64,000 bases of DNA from Inonotus obliquus (taxonomy: Eukaryota > Basidiomycota > Agaricomycetes > Hymenochaetales > Hymenochaetaceae): positions 248,001-312,000 of the forward strand of contig JAJHTX010000010.1 in assembly GCA_032164295.1 (NCBI GenBank), in the 5' to 3' direction. Each line of letters opens with the position of its first letter. The first letter of the stretch is position 1. A program made the position numbers and the translations under genes. The notes beneath the pieces were generated by a model. It was not told the DNA's origin. It saw nothing but the letters and a program-made list of their open reading frames with translations, and searched no databases. Shown one piece after another: positions 38,441 to 49,794 of the stretch.

Positions 38441-39145
38441 CACTCGCAACCTACAGGATAGGATGAGCGGAATGTTAATGCACAGCGGTGAAGTAGCGCA
38501 CCCGCTGCCTACCCTCGAGAAGATGTTCGTCAAGTGCTAAACCCCTGTCAAATATACACACATAGACTCCGGACGATGTGCAAAGAAGACATTTTCGAGC
38601 AATGTAGTTCCCGAGTCCAAACCATCCGATCAAGCAGCCTGAGAGAATTCATCCGAAAGTCCCCTTGACCTTCGATTGTCGACATTGTCAGTCTGGTTGA
38701 TAGTGTTCGTGTATCGGCGTCGAGAGGAACTCGCGAGTTAAAATGCGCGATTGGCAAGCACGCTAAGCCACTGGCATAATAAAAAGGCTCATGGCTGATA
38801 TTGTATGAGTAGCTTCGCGCTCTTCGAGTAGTTGTAATGAGTACGAACAGAACATCGGAACAGAAGCAGGACGACTGCGGTTGGCGGTAGGCGCGACCCA
38901 AAGACGAACTCAAAACCCCAGCAGAAATCAAGTGGCGGGCGGAGAATGCCGAAGGACCATATATAAAATGCAAACCAACCGCGAAGCATGAAGCAACATT
39001 ACACACGTCCCATTAGCATAGTAATACCAAGGCGATTAAATGTCTATCACCATGCCTCCCCTGCAATCTCTAGGCTCCCCGCCTGCATCCTCCCAAGCGG
39101 GACGTACCAGATTCACAACCTTTAGCCATCTCCCGCTCATCCCAA
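38441..39145. promoter_or_regulatory. Shared upstream region of the divergent F-box-like pair
   Basis: About 0.7 kb between the two divergent F-box-like starts. The left two thirds (to about 38870) is duplicated at about 47500-47910 together with the 5' coding part of copy 1. A CATATATAAAATG stretch near 38957 could serve as a TATA element. No other gene was recognised. Confidence 0.45.
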
Positions 39146-40495
39146 TTGGACTGGGCCACTCGACACATCTCCATGCTAATTTGCCCTAACTCAAATTCTC
39201 AAGGGGCCTGGCTACCTCCAGAAGTGTTGATATGGATCTTCGAACTGGCGACTTACAATTCAACTCGGGACATCGATTACCTGGTTGACTTACCTCCATT
39301 CGAGGCTTTCTATACCGCAAGGAGAGAAGCTCGGGATAGAGAAGCCCTAACTACTAAGCGCTCTTTAGCTTTAACATGCTCTATGTTCAGACGCGTATCT
39401 ATGAGGCTTCTGTATGAGGACGTCTGGATTAGATATGGTGTCGAAGCGCTTCTAGAAACCTTACAAGCGTCAAAAGCTGCTGCGTCCGACGGTATTGGGA
39501 TCGGGAAATTCGTCAAGAGGGTTACTCTACTTCCCGATCCCGAAGTAACAGCTGAAGACGTTCCACGTATACTCTCACTCTGTCCAAATACTCGAGTCCT
39601 CTGCCGCCCGTACGCTTCAGAGTCACCGTCTTCGGTTACTTCACGGAGCAACCACTCAACTATGACCTTGGATGACTTGAACTTCCATAAAATGCACCGC
39701 ATAGACTGGAGTAATACCCTCGCCGAGGGAGTGGTAACTGCCTTGCACCTAACACCCCATTTCGTCTGGAACTCCCCCACACTTCGCGTTCTCACACTCT
39801 CATCTGACAACCTCAGCCGTGGCGTCCCTGAGCCAGAAGAAGATGACGGACAAGAACGCGAGATACTCATCAACCTACCTCAATTACACACTTTGCGTCT
39901 ACGTTCATGCGATGCCCTAGGCGATCCAGACGAATTCTGGTTCGCCGTACAGCTTCCATCTCTTCAACGCATCATACTCGAACGACCACTAGCATTATAC
40001 GCTCTGCACGCAGGATGCTTGGCATTCTACGGATCACAGATCAAGACATTTGAAATCGGAAGGTTCAAGCGATTTTTGCGCATAGATTCCATCTCAATTG
40101 CGCTTGGGTATTGTCCGAATGTGGAGATGCTGATGTTTCCTGTTTTCACTACTATGCCACCAGCAAAGAATCCGTTAGATGTTCCCCGAAGGGAGTGGAT
40201 TCGGTATCGCGTTAAACGGATAGGCCTTAATGCGAGTGTTGAAGAAGGCTTAGGGTTCGATCATGAGGTGAGGAGGACATGGATGTGGGTACAGTTAGAC
40301 GATCTTGTTGATGCGTTCCTCTCGGAAAACACACGTTTCACAGCACTGGAGCGCATAACCCTGTACGGAGAAGAATGGAGGGAATTCATAAAAGACAATG
40401 CTTTCGAGCCGATTGCCAAAGCAATATCGTCAAGCAGGGTTAGAGTAGATAGCGATGACCATGTAACACAAGAATTACTACAGAAAATACACTAG
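39146..40495 (+). CDS. F-box-like protein, family copy 2
   Basis: A single-exon gene of 449 residues, divergent from copy 1 and homologous along its whole length. The F-box-like helix is WLPPEVLIWIFELATYNST (about residues 22-40), followed by DIDYLVDLPPFEAF. CSMFRRVSMRLLYEDVWI matches the second conserved block. LRR-like segments follow (LPQLHTLRLRSCDALGD, LPSLQRIILERPLALYAL, YCPNVEMLMFPVFTTM), and the C-terminal FTALERITLYGEEWREFI matches copy 1. It probably acts as an SCF adaptor, but the substrate is unknown. A LINE is inserted about 70 bases after the stop codon, so the 3' untranslated region or terminator may be altered. The 3' third is duplicated as a relic at 49795-50090. Confidence 0.78.
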   Translation: MDWATRHISMLICPNSNSQGAWLPPEVLIWIFELATYNSTRDIDYLVDLPPFEAFYTARREARDREALTTKRSLALTCSMFRRVSMRLLYEDVWIRYGVEALLETLQASKAAASDGIGIGKFVKRVTLLPDPEVTAEDVPRILSLCPNTRVLCRPYASESPSSVTSRSNHSTMTLDDLNFHKMHRIDWSNTLAEGVVTALHLTPHFVWNSPTLRVLTLSSDNLSRGVPEPEEDDGQEREILINLPQLHTLRLRSCDALGDPDEFWFAVQLPSLQRIILERPLALYALHAGCLAFYGSQIKTFEIGRFKRFLRIDSISIALGYCPNVEMLMFPVFTTMPPAKNPLDVPRREWIRYRVKRIGLNASVEEGLGFDHEVRRTWMWVQLDDLVDAFLSENTRFTALERITLYGEEWREFIKDNAFEPIAKAISSSRVRVDSDDHVTQELLQKIH

Positions 40496-40553
40496 TTTAC
40501 TGAAAAACGTCGTCGTTATGTGGCGCCAACGTTAACGACTCACTTCCCAAGGT

Positions 40554-40566
40554 AAAACATTCCAAG
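40554..40566. repeat. Left target-site duplication of the LINE
   Basis: AAAACATTCCAAG occurs here and again at 46152-46164, directly flanking the retroelement. The matching empty site in the duplicated block near 50145-50165 has a single related copy, which supports a true target duplication. Confidence 0.85.
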
Positions 40567-40572
40567 GGAAGT

Positions 40573-41893
40573 AGCCCTGTCTTTCGACGGCATCACCCTT
40601 GACCCCCAGCCCAAACCCGATGTAGGAACACCACAAGGCTCCCCCATCTCCCCCATCCTAGCCACCATCTATGCCAGAGAAGCCCTAGAAGCCGCACGAT
40701 GAGTCGCGCGGACGGAAATCATAGCGTACGTGGACGACCACCTACTAGTAACCTGGTCTAGCGACTATGCCGAAAACTGCCGCGTACTGGCAAAGGCATG
40801 CAAACTCCTCCGAGACAGACTCCGCAGCTGCAACATGGACATTGAGGCGGAGAAGTCAGACGTCATCCACTTCAGGCGACAACGGGACATCACTCCAGAC
40901 GGAGCCGACTTAGTTGTCACACTGGAGGATGCAACGGTCAAGCCCCAATACTCCATGCGCTGGCTTGGCATCTGGTTCAACCCGCACCTCAACTTCAGGG
41001 AACATACAGAGAGAATGAAGGCCAAAGCCTTCTCCACCCTAGCTGCCATGCGCCTCATCGCCAACACCCAGAGGGGGATGTCCCCTGAACTGCTCCGCAG
41101 GCTATACATCGCCTGTGTACAATCCATCCTCACCTGGGGATCAACGGTATGGTACCACGGCAGTCGTCAAAAGACAATTGTCGCCTCCCTCCAGAAAGTA
41201 CAAGACAGCACCGCGAGATGGATCCTTGGGGTCTACCGCGGCGCAAACAGTATTACTACAAATTTCCTTATTTCTCTCCCTCCCCTTAAATTTTCTCTAG
41301 AACTTTTGAAAACTAAAGCTGCCCTCAGACACTACCGTACACCACATAACCATAGGCTAAGGCCACTTTCCTCTCTTCGTAAAAAACATATAGGTAATAG
41401 AAATAGTGTAATATCCTTTTCTTTTAGAGACCGAGTGCCGAATGCCCAACCAGTTCCCGCGTACAAACATGCCCCCTGGGAAGAACCCCTGGCCTTCTCC
41501 GAAGGACGAGTGCACTTCCACACCCCACCCACACCGACAGACTCCGACACACGCCAGGAATACATACAAGCGGCGTTGGACCTGTCCGGTGACACTAGCC
41601 ACCTGCTAGTCTTCACGGACGGCTCAGTGAAAACAACACAGGTGCGCCGCAAAGCAGGCACCTCCTCAGTCATCCTTTACGGCGGCAGCACCATCGCCAC
41701 AAGAAAGATGGCAGCAGCCGCCCTAACCACTGCCACGGACTGCGAGATCATGGCGCTGGCAACTGCGCCAACCTGGACAGTGCGCCACCTCCCCACCTCA
41801 GACACACCCCCGAGGGAAATACACTTCCTCTCAGACTCACTACTGGCCCTCAACCTCCTCGAGACATGGCAAAGCGTGCCAGGCGCTAAAGAG
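40573..41893 (+). pseudogene. LINE reverse transcriptase and first half of RNase H (broken)
   Basis: The frame opens at the truncated element end with ALSFDGITLDPQPKPDVG and continues through the RT motif GTPQGSPISPILATIYARE. A TGA stop interrupts it at 40700-40702, probably a CGA-to-TGA type change. The RT catalytic motif IIAYVDDHLL, thumb-like LGIWFNPHLNFREHTER and the linker follow. The RNase H part begins LLVFTDGSVKTT, carrying the first catalytic Asp, and includes DCEIMALATA and FLSDSLLALNLLE. The frame ends where the nested element enters. Bases 41255-41435 are distinctly AT-rich compared with the C-rich codons on both sides. Confidence 0.85.
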
Positions 41894-44800
41894 TAATACC
41901 GGAGGCTACGATCGATATGGGCTTAATTCTGCGATTCTACCGCTTCTTCCAATTAACAATACTTCTGCGATTCTACCACTCCTTACTTCTCTTCGGACCA
42001 CGGTACTTCTGCCGTCCTATCTACGCCTGCGGTTCCAACAAAGTACGAGGCTTCTGCGATTCAACAAGGCTAAGAACGATTGAGAACTGGTCCACTTCTG
42101 CGCCAATACCGAATCACCAATCCCTACGCCCGTCTTCCATCATAGTACCGAACCACCAGACTTCGATACCGATGATACCGATACCGTACCGTCCCCCCAT
42201 CCTGATACCGACGCTTAATACTCCACGTCTAGTCGATACTACGCCCTCGACAGCCCATACCAGAGGAAAAGGCTCACAAAGCTGCAATCGGTCTGCCATA
42301 CGTTGCTGCGAAGAGTTGGATCATGGTCGAAGTATGCCCTTCCGAACCGCCATGCATCGATACCGACGATACCGGTGTTGATACCGATGGTCCGCTCCGG
42401 TACCGGAGTTCGTTACGTATGCTAGGTCGAGACCACGCCATCGGAGATCTACGTCGAGAGGAAGGTTGGGAAATGAATCAAGTCCGCCGTACGCTGCTTC
42501 GATCTCGGAGGAGGCCATCGATCCGACTCGGAGGGGAAGCCAAGCAATGCCCAGTCGAGTCAGGCGACGTGTACCGGTCGATATCGAGGGGCTAGAGCGA
42601 TGCTCAGGGACGATCCCAGGGTACTGATTGGTACCGAACGGTAGAGTACCCCATTGCCAAGGTTGGGTTGTACCGACACGTCAACATCGGAGCACGCCGT
42701 CCGATCGACCGGTAGACGCCCAGACTGACGCCGCACGGATCATGATACCGGAACAAAGGTAAATCAGGATGACGCGCTGAAGAGAACTACGTGCAGCTGA
42801 GCTCGGTATCAAGCCCGGTATCCTATTCTATGCTTACCCCATGCTGCGGTACAGTCCCATCTACACCTTCCAGTATCCACCAGCACATCCAGAGAAACCG
42901 TCGGTCCCATTTCTCGAAGTACTGAATGCCAAGAGTACCGGTACCGAGCGCCAAGAAACCCGGTACCGAGAATACCGAGAGTACCGAGTGCCAAGAAACC
43001 CGGTACCGAGACAAATTGACTATTCGACATGCTCTCATGACATGGATCAGACGTCTCCCTCTCTGGTATTCATTCCTGATGGTTGGACTATGTATGCTGG
43101 TTCTTTGGGAAAGCTCAGGGTCAGTATCCGTTAAGGTTTTCAGGTCCGGTACCACCAGGAACGTGTCGGTATCAATCAGCAGGGGTGCAGTTCTCTTGTC
43201 CTGAGGACTTTTCATCCAGGGATACTATATGCTACGTTTTCATTGGTATCTTGTCCTCCCTAACCCTTTCTTGTTGTCCCCCTGATGGCGCTGCAATATT
43301 CACTTTCCTTGTTATATTTTTCTTCAGACTTTTCTTTGTTTTGATCTTCCTTTTTACTTTCCCCTTTTGGACTTATGAGCTAACTACGGTACAGTAGTAT
43401 AAATATCTCCTCCTGTACGTAGTAGCTCTCCAGGTAATCTTAGGAGCTAGCCTCTAACGTGAGGGCTCAGGTTTCCTCACCCCCTTCCCAGTTCTGTCTC
43501 AGTCTCATCTCGAGTTCCATCCCAGTTCCATCCCAGTTCCGTCTCAAGTGAACCTCAGGAGTTAGCCTCCCGTGCGAGGGCTCAGGTTTGCTTCCCAGTC
43601 CAGTCGACACCTTCAGCCACCAGTCAACCTCATTCAGTCCCTTGCTATACCATCCCGTGCTAGCTGTTTTCCTGCAGTACCGACCTATACCGACGTTTTT
43701 CCCACGGTACCGACATTTTGTTATCCTTTGCATTCTGCACGTCACCCTTTTGTTTCTGTACTGATCTTCTTGTTTGACAACATACCTTCACGTACCGACC
43801 CCTTTCTTTCTGTACCGACCTGTACCGAGGTTTTTCCCACGGTATTAGACTCTTGTTTTGCTACGTTCTCTCTCATACCGACCTATACCGAAGTTTTTCC
43901 CACGTTCAAAACTGTCCTTTTCATACCAGAATCATATACTCTTTGCTTCTGGCCCATCCATTCACTCCCCCTTTTCATAGACAACAAGTACCGTGACCGT
44001 ACTGGTTAAGTACCGGCACGTATTAGCCCTCCCCCACTTAAAACCATACACCCCTCGTCTCGGTATTTCGGTACCGGACGCGATCTCGCACATTTAGCGC
44101 TTCTTCTACGACAGGGACATCGCCAGGAGCGCCCATGCGGTAGCTTGAGACACGTCCTTAATTTAGCGCTGGTCGACGTCGGTATCGCCGCCCTACCTCG
44201 GTATCACTCGTCGTGAGTTTTCATTGGGTTCTTGTCTCGTCCCACCCTATTCTTAGCTACCCCCTGATAAAACTTCTTATTCATTCATCGTCTTATGTTT
44301 CCCCTGATTGTAATTTTACATTCAATTCGACTTTATGTTCCATTTCTTGTACCGGATTACGGTACGATTCGACTTGTAAAAACCCCCCATTTGGTATCTT
44401 GAATGGCTACGGTATTATGGTATTTATAGCCTGCATGTTCTACTGTAGCAAAGGAGCTAATCTGAGAGGAACTTCCAGAGTGAAGGTCCGGGTTTTGCTC
44501 ATCTCGTTCAAGTCCCCGTTCGTTCGTCTCGTCTCGTAGTCACCGGTATCGATACCGGTAGTCGTCGTTCTCATCTTCGTCGCCCTCGTCTCTCGTCTCA
44601 CGACCAGTCCCATCAGAAACACTTCCTCAGCTCGCCTCCTCTACTGCTTCGTTCTCTCTACCATAATACCGGACACCAGACGACTCGGTATCGACGGATT
44701 CGTCTCGGTATTGATCGTCTCCTGATACCTCTCCTCTTGAGCGGTCACCTATAGTCTCCTGTACTCATCAATCCAGCCAGGCCCTACTATTCTCTCTTGA

Positions 44801-44936
44801 CGACTTGTCTGTGACTGTACGACTTAGTACCGCCACGTACCGGCCCTCCCAATGCATCTAAATTGTACCCCCCCTCGTCCGGTATTTCTGATACCGGCCG
44901 CGTTCTCGCACATTCAGCGCGCATCGACTCCAGGAA
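41894..44936. mobile_element. Nested TACCGA-rich insertion inside the LINE RNase H frame
   Basis: About 3 kb separates two halves of one RNase H domain and contains no recognisable gene. It is full of GATACC/TACCGA motifs, including a local tandem repeat near 42930-43020 (CCAAGAAACCCGGTACCGAG twice) and a repeated GAGGGCTCAGGTTT block at about 43461 and 43577. Two similar segments, 44008-44100 and 44824-44920, share TCTCGCACATT.AGCGC and neighbouring blocks, as would the ends of two diverged LTRs or a tandem partial copy. A second shared block, GTTTTCATTGG..TCTTGTC, lies at about 43237 and 44217. I infer a non-autonomous, LTR-type or composite element. No clear target duplication was found. 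Confidence 0.55.
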
Positions 44937-45728
44937 TGGAGGAAGGGAACTCAGACCCTGCTCGACGCCTTACCAACCGTGCATATCCACTTCCACTGGT
45001 GCCCCGGCCACGCGGGCATCAGCGGCAGTGAGTTGGCAGACAGGTTGGCAAAGGAAGCGGCAAACCTCCCCCCAACGAGCGAACTCCCCTTTATTGCCGC
45101 TCTACTAGATAAGGCAGTCGACAAACTCCTATCCTCCTGGAACGGCGAGATCAGCCGCTCCACAGACAACAGACCACAGTACCTCGGCATCAATGGCCCT
45201 GCCTCGAGGAAACCCAGAAAACTACTGAAGCTCGCCCGACGCCGAAAGGACATCGCTCGCGTCGCCCAAGTACTATGCAACGCAGGCCCGTTTGGCGGCT
45301 TTTTCAAGTGGCTCCCCAGGGAGTACCGCCTACAACGCGGCATCACCATCCATTGTCGCTGGCACAACCACCCCCCGTGGCCAGTACAATCCCCAGCTCA
45401 CATACTCGGCGGATGCGAGGTCCTGGCTAGGACGCTAAACTGGCCGGCCACCACGCGCCCGCCTGCACACTACACCGAATGGGCCGAGGATAGAAACCTC
45501 GGACCCCTTGCGGACTGGCTGAAGGAAACCACACCTTTCTTCATCACGGACCGAGCCTCCGCCGAGGCTATAGCCTCGGCGTACACGCGGATGGAAGAAG
45601 AGGGCCTGGACACTCGCGACGACCACATAGACTTAGGGATCGCACGCAACTACGCTCAAGAGGAACTGGGACCAGAGGCGGAGACGCCTCTGGAATGGGC
45701 ACGGCAACTCACAAGGTCAGATTCTTAA
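44937..45728 (+). pseudogene. LINE RNase H second half and C-terminus
   Basis: The frame resumes with WRKGTQTLLDALPTVHIHF and continues into HWCPGHAGISGSELADRLAK, which holds the conserved His and Asp of the RNase H fold. After that comes a tail of about 220 residues (DKAVDKLLSSWNGEISRS, CRWHNHPPWPVQSPAHILGG with the Cys/His arrangement seen at LINE C-termini) and a stop. It is the continuation of the frame ending at 41893, now cut off by the nested insertion. It lacks its own promoter and cannot act alone. Confidence 0.82.
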
Positions 45729-46151
45729 TTGTTTATGACTCGGTTATGTTTCCTTCCCCCCCGTTAATACTATCCCCTCCACACTCCTATCTTACCTGTT
45801 TCCCTTATTTCCTTATTTTCCTATTTTCCTCTAAGTCGTATGTTTATATGATTATGACCGGCCCTAAACAAACATGACCGAAACGGGCATTTTTCGTAAA
45901 TAACTTTATTAGGCTTACCTAAGTCTACAGTACATAAATTCAAAAATAGTTTCTGTTACCCCTTCTAATTCCCCAACCTCCCCAGCGTCGCGCCCTTTAG
46001 TCCTTTCTTTAGAGCACCATACCACTACCCTTTTCTCTGCTTTTCTTACTTCACCACTCTTAGAGTTCCCACCACCACGTAGATTTTGTCTGCCGCGCAC
46101 TTGTAACTAGAATTACTGACGCGCGTAATAAATACATTTTTAAAAAAAAAA

Positions 46152-46164
46152 AAAACATTCCAAG
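46152..46164. repeat. Right target-site duplication of the LINE
   Basis: AAAACATTCCAAG directly follows the poly(A) run and equals the sequence at 40554-40566. The exact border with the A-run is ambiguous by a few bases. Confidence 0.85.
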
Positions 46165-46256
46165 CAAAAGATACAAAATATTGAGATGAGATGAATAATA
46201 GGAATCAATATTCGGCTGATGCCCAGAAGCTGCGATGAAAGCGTCATGATTGATCC

Positions 46257-47061
46257 TCACGATTTCGCTGCTGGAGGCGGGCTCTGCGGTGCATTATACT
46301 CCTGGTATTGAGGAGGCTGCGACGGAGGTGGTCCTTGTGGCTGTTCACAACGACAAGAGCGTAGAGGATTTGGTCAAGCCGCAGCAGAAGTAGAACAGCA
46401 TGCGAGGAGAGAAAGACACAGAAGCTGATGAGTACAACAAGAGGCCACATATAGGGATATGATACGCACCGGTGCATATTCACCCTGTGGGCCTTGTGGA
46501 TTATAGTATCCCTGACCTGGAGGTGGGTACTGTTGGTACTGCGTCCCATAACCCTGGTCATATGCTGGTGCGGGTGCAGGTGCGTTTCCATATTGATATG
46601 ATGGGTCCGGTTGTTGATGTTGCGCCGCTGTGACGTATGCCTGGTTAGCGCGCGCATTACGCTTGCGTCGAGTTATGACGATAATGAGGATGAGAATTAG
46701 GATGGAGGCAGCTGCTCACACACAAGAGTTTGCGAAAGATTCGTCATGTCAATAGTCAGTTGTTCGGATGAATCTCATAGAGAGTGATGTGGCGAAGAAA
46801 GTGACGCACTGACTGAAAAAGCAATGGCAAGTCTCGCTCCCAACCCTAGTCTACAACGCCTTCTCCCAGAACTAAAGATAAATACATATGAGAACATGCG
46901 TACGCAGAATGGACGACGAGAAGATAAATCTACCTGTCGATCCAGCAATCACGCTGTGCTCCAACTGTCGGCAACGCCGATACCACCAGTATAGTAAACG
47001 CCGCCTTTACCAACAATCGCTGCATTGACGCTCGTGGATTCAATGTTGACGCGGCAGTCAT
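46257..47061 (-). CDS. RCR-like single-pass membrane protein, copy A
   Basis: Four exons join in frame: 47061-46934, 46871-46810, 46711-46470 and 46340-46257, giving 171 residues. The N-terminus has a hydrophobic signal-like stretch, then a short segment with two cysteines around DCWID, then a membrane helix (about residues 57-76) ended by TRRKR. The cytosolic tail is rich in Gln, Pro and Tyr (YGTQYQQYPPPGQGYYNPQG) and carries a PPQY sequence, a PPxY motif near the C-terminus. This plan resembles the fungal RCR family, whose members bind the ubiquitin ligase Rsp5 through PY motifs and modulate chitin deposition and Congo red resistance. The family call is inference from layout. A paralog lies at 50246-51030. 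The LINE is inserted about 90 bases beyond the stop. Confidence 0.65.
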
Positions 47062-47180
47062 AATCATGAAGTTGGATGTGGTGGTAGTTGTGAGAGAAAG
47101 AAAGTTGGACCAAGCCCATATTCATAAGGAGTCGGCATGCACAGCATTAGTCTTGGCGCCAGGGCTTGGGAAGCACCGCA

Positions 47181-47830
47181 GATGCTTAAGTGCGGCGTGT
47201 ATGTCCGCACACTTGTCCAGGCGAAGCTATAGGAAATAAAACCGCATGCTTCACATTCCTCCCTGCTCCATGCCCCGGAAACTCCACCTCTGATCGCTCC
47301 AGAACATTGGCCAGAACTTCAACTTCCCTCCCTACCCGTAGATCTTCGTACATGATCCCGGAGCAGATTCGCCTGAAGGCAGAACACACCAGAGGAGGAA
47401 GGTCGATCTATGTTCCTGCGAGGATTGGGCGTTGCGAGCTTGAATGTGTATAAAGGGAGTTCTGCCGGTAAAAGGAGTACTCTTGTGAATACGAGGGAGC
47501 GTGACATCACCCGCAACCTAGAGGATAAGATGAGCGGAATGTTAATGTACAACGGTGAAATAGTGCACGGCGTACCCGCTGCCTGCCCTCGAGAGGATGT
47601 TCGTCAAGTGCTAACCCCCTGTCAAACATACACACATGGACCCCGGACGATGTGCAAAGAAGACATTTTCGAGCAATGTAGTTCCCGAGTCCAAACCATC
47701 CGATCCAGCAGCCCTGGAGAGGTTCCCTAACCTTCCATTGTCGTCATGTTCGAGTTGCTCATGGTATTCTGTCGGTGTCGAGGAGAATCGCAAGTCGAAA
47801 TGCACGACCGAAAGATAGCTGGTCAGTAGC
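47181..47830 (-). pseudogene. Duplicated 5' part of F-box-like copy 1 with its promoter
   Basis: The segment is collinear with about 38035-38790. It includes the coding stretch CSAFRRICSGIMYEDLRVG, where intact copy 1 reads ICSEIMYEDLRVG, and the N-terminal PLYTFKLATPNPRRNIDR. It then runs through the upstream region (GATGTGCAAAGAAGACATTT, shared). An internal deletion of about 60 bases removes the linker after the first helix, further deletions break the frame, and the 3' two thirds of the gene is absent. The relic belongs to the duplicated block that also carries the second RCR-like gene. Confidence 0.75.
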
Positions 47831-48291
47831 ACAATACAAGGCTCATGAGTGATCTTGTGCCTTCATACTCTGAAGTTAGTTGTAACGAGTACGAACAGAA
47901 CATTATTACGAAGAAACGGGAGACGGGAGCAAGTTGCATCCAAGGCCGGAGAATGCCGAAGGAACAAACAGCAACTCATCAAAAGTCTCCGCACATAAAG
48001 TATCTGTTATTTTTATGGCACCTCTTTCATTCTAAGAGATGTTCCCTACAATCGAAAACAAGGAGGGGAATGAATTTGTTTTACGGAAAAAACATCACGG
48101 ATGAGAATATAGATGGAATGAGTGGATGTGTGGTGTGGTTTCTGTGAGTATCTTATATTTGTACTATAATGTACAGTCAAAGCTATCAAATATTAGCTTC
48201 AATATACTGGCCATTAATTGCATGTCTGCACTAGTACTACGACGAGCTGTAATGTACCAAAGCTGAGAAACAGGGGTAACGAAAAAGGGAG
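47831..48291. other. Remainder of duplicated promoter and unique flank
   Basis: Similarity to the F-box-like intergenic region fades after about 47960. The rest, up to the hAT-like element, shows no gene. Confidence 0.45.
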
Positions 48292-49551
48292 TAGGGCTCG
48301 AAAGCGTACGTATACGGATACGCGCGTCAAATGCACGTTCATTACGCATACGACGCGTACTCTACGACACCGTATTCTTCATTTCCAAGCAGGGTACGGA
48401 TACGCAGCGGGCGTATACAGAATACGGTGTAGCAAGGACAATTCATAAGAAACGAAGAGAGGTACAAGAATTATTGATCGGAGATGGTCTTGTGTCACTC
48501 CGAGACGCATCGAGAGAATGGATGGGATCCTTACTGATTTCGATGGTGTGTCTACCAGAAAGCTTCATGCATTCAAGTTGCCGGGGCCGGGTGATGTCGG
48601 TATACGGGAGGATTCATATGCCATTGCGCATTTTGATGTTGGTTCCAAGAGTTATAGAAGGCATATCCGTCGTTTCTATCTTGGACGAACAAGCACAAAC
48701 TGCAAAATGAAGTATACTCTCCAGGTCCTGATCCTGATCATCCTCACATGACCGTATACCGTATTTTCCGTATAAGGCCGTTTACGCCTAAATTTGGATT
48801 TCTCGAAACGGAATGCGGTCCGTACAATTAGGGCTCCAATCGTATCGGATATGCATACGGCCGTATAACTCAGACTCTATATGCATAAGGCCGTATACTT
48901 GACTATCCAGACCTTTATACGCATACGGAAGGCCTGTATATGGCTTATACGGCTTATACGAAGACTTCTATATTCCGTAACCCAAGAACATAGTTTATTA
49001 CCTTTTTTGTAAGTATACTATGGTATATGGTGACACCCTGAAGGAAATAGAGTCTGACACATTGAAAACAAAAGTCTCAAGACAAATTTAAGAGAATTAG
49101 TGTAAATCAGTATCATATTGTAATCATAGGATGGGTGTGAGCAGCTACTTATACTGCAGAATCCCCTTCTTTGTTCTTTTCTTGACTCGACACATGCAAG
49201 TTTCGGATTCCCACAAAAGGAACGAAACCTTTTTTCATCAAAATAAGACGGAAAATTCCGTGCAAAGTGCATGTGAGCAAAAAGTCCATATACGGAGAAT
49301 ACACCTTATAAGAGTTTTTTTTTGCTTTCCTCATACGCATACGGCCGTATATATCCGGCCCGTATATTTTCTTGATTCCCCCTCATACGATCCGGCCGTA
49401 TCCCGGATACGGAAACCCGTATACGCATTATACGCATACGATCGGAGCCCTACGTACAATACGATCCGTCCTCTACCTCCCATACGAGTACAGAGTGTAT
49501 CTGTATACGTACGGACCGTATCCGTACATTTCGCTACGCTTGCGAGCCCTT
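48292..49551. mobile_element. hAT-like non-autonomous element with ATACGGCCGTAT subterminal repeats
   Basis: The left end TAGGGCTCGAAAGCGTACG and the right end (reverse complement AAGGGCTCGCAAGCGTAGCG) form terminal inverted repeats of about 17 bases. They are flanked by AAAGGGAG (48284-48291) and TAAGGGAG (49552-49559), an 8-base target duplication with one mismatch. An 8-base duplication and TAGGG-type ends are hAT hallmarks. Both subterminal regions are crowded with variants of TACGGATACG, GGCCGTATA and CGTATACG, as expected for transposase-binding repeats. No transposase frame is present. The element sits where the 5' part of the duplicated F-box-like copy 2 should be. Confidence 0.68.
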
Positions 49552-49794
49552 TAAGGGAGAGACTAGGAAAGACTAGAGAATATGCATATTTTATATTATG
49601 TTTTGTTCCTACCACTTTATAAGCAAATGATATATATAGCTATATGGTAGATATGTATACATTCTTATTCACTTGATCCACACCTTTCTGTCATACAATA
49701 GATGAGGATTTACGATGAAGAGAAATGCTACAAATAGTAAAGTAATTTTGATTTGGGATAATCACGGACACTTTTGATCAGACGCTGTACTATG
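49552..49794. other. Flank between the hAT-like element and the F-box relic
   Basis: AT-rich sequence without a recognisable gene or repeat. Confidence 0.4.

Larger units (their letters stand above)
40567..46151 (+). mobile_element. 5'-truncated LINE with RT and RNase H, interrupted by a nested insertion
   Basis: A non-LTR retrotransposon begins abruptly inside its reverse transcriptase domain and ends in an A-run of about 14 bases. The 13-base target duplication AAAACATTCCAAG flanks it. Its own sequence is about 2.5 kb; the remaining 3 kb (41894-44936) is a later insertion. The GTPQGSPISPILA and AYVDD motifs mark the RT, and TDGS plus HWCPGHAGISGSELAD mark an RNase H domain. 5' truncation, a poly(A) tail and a variable-length target duplication are the hallmarks of target-primed reverse transcription. 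The element also carries an internal stop and is dead. Confidence 0.88.
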
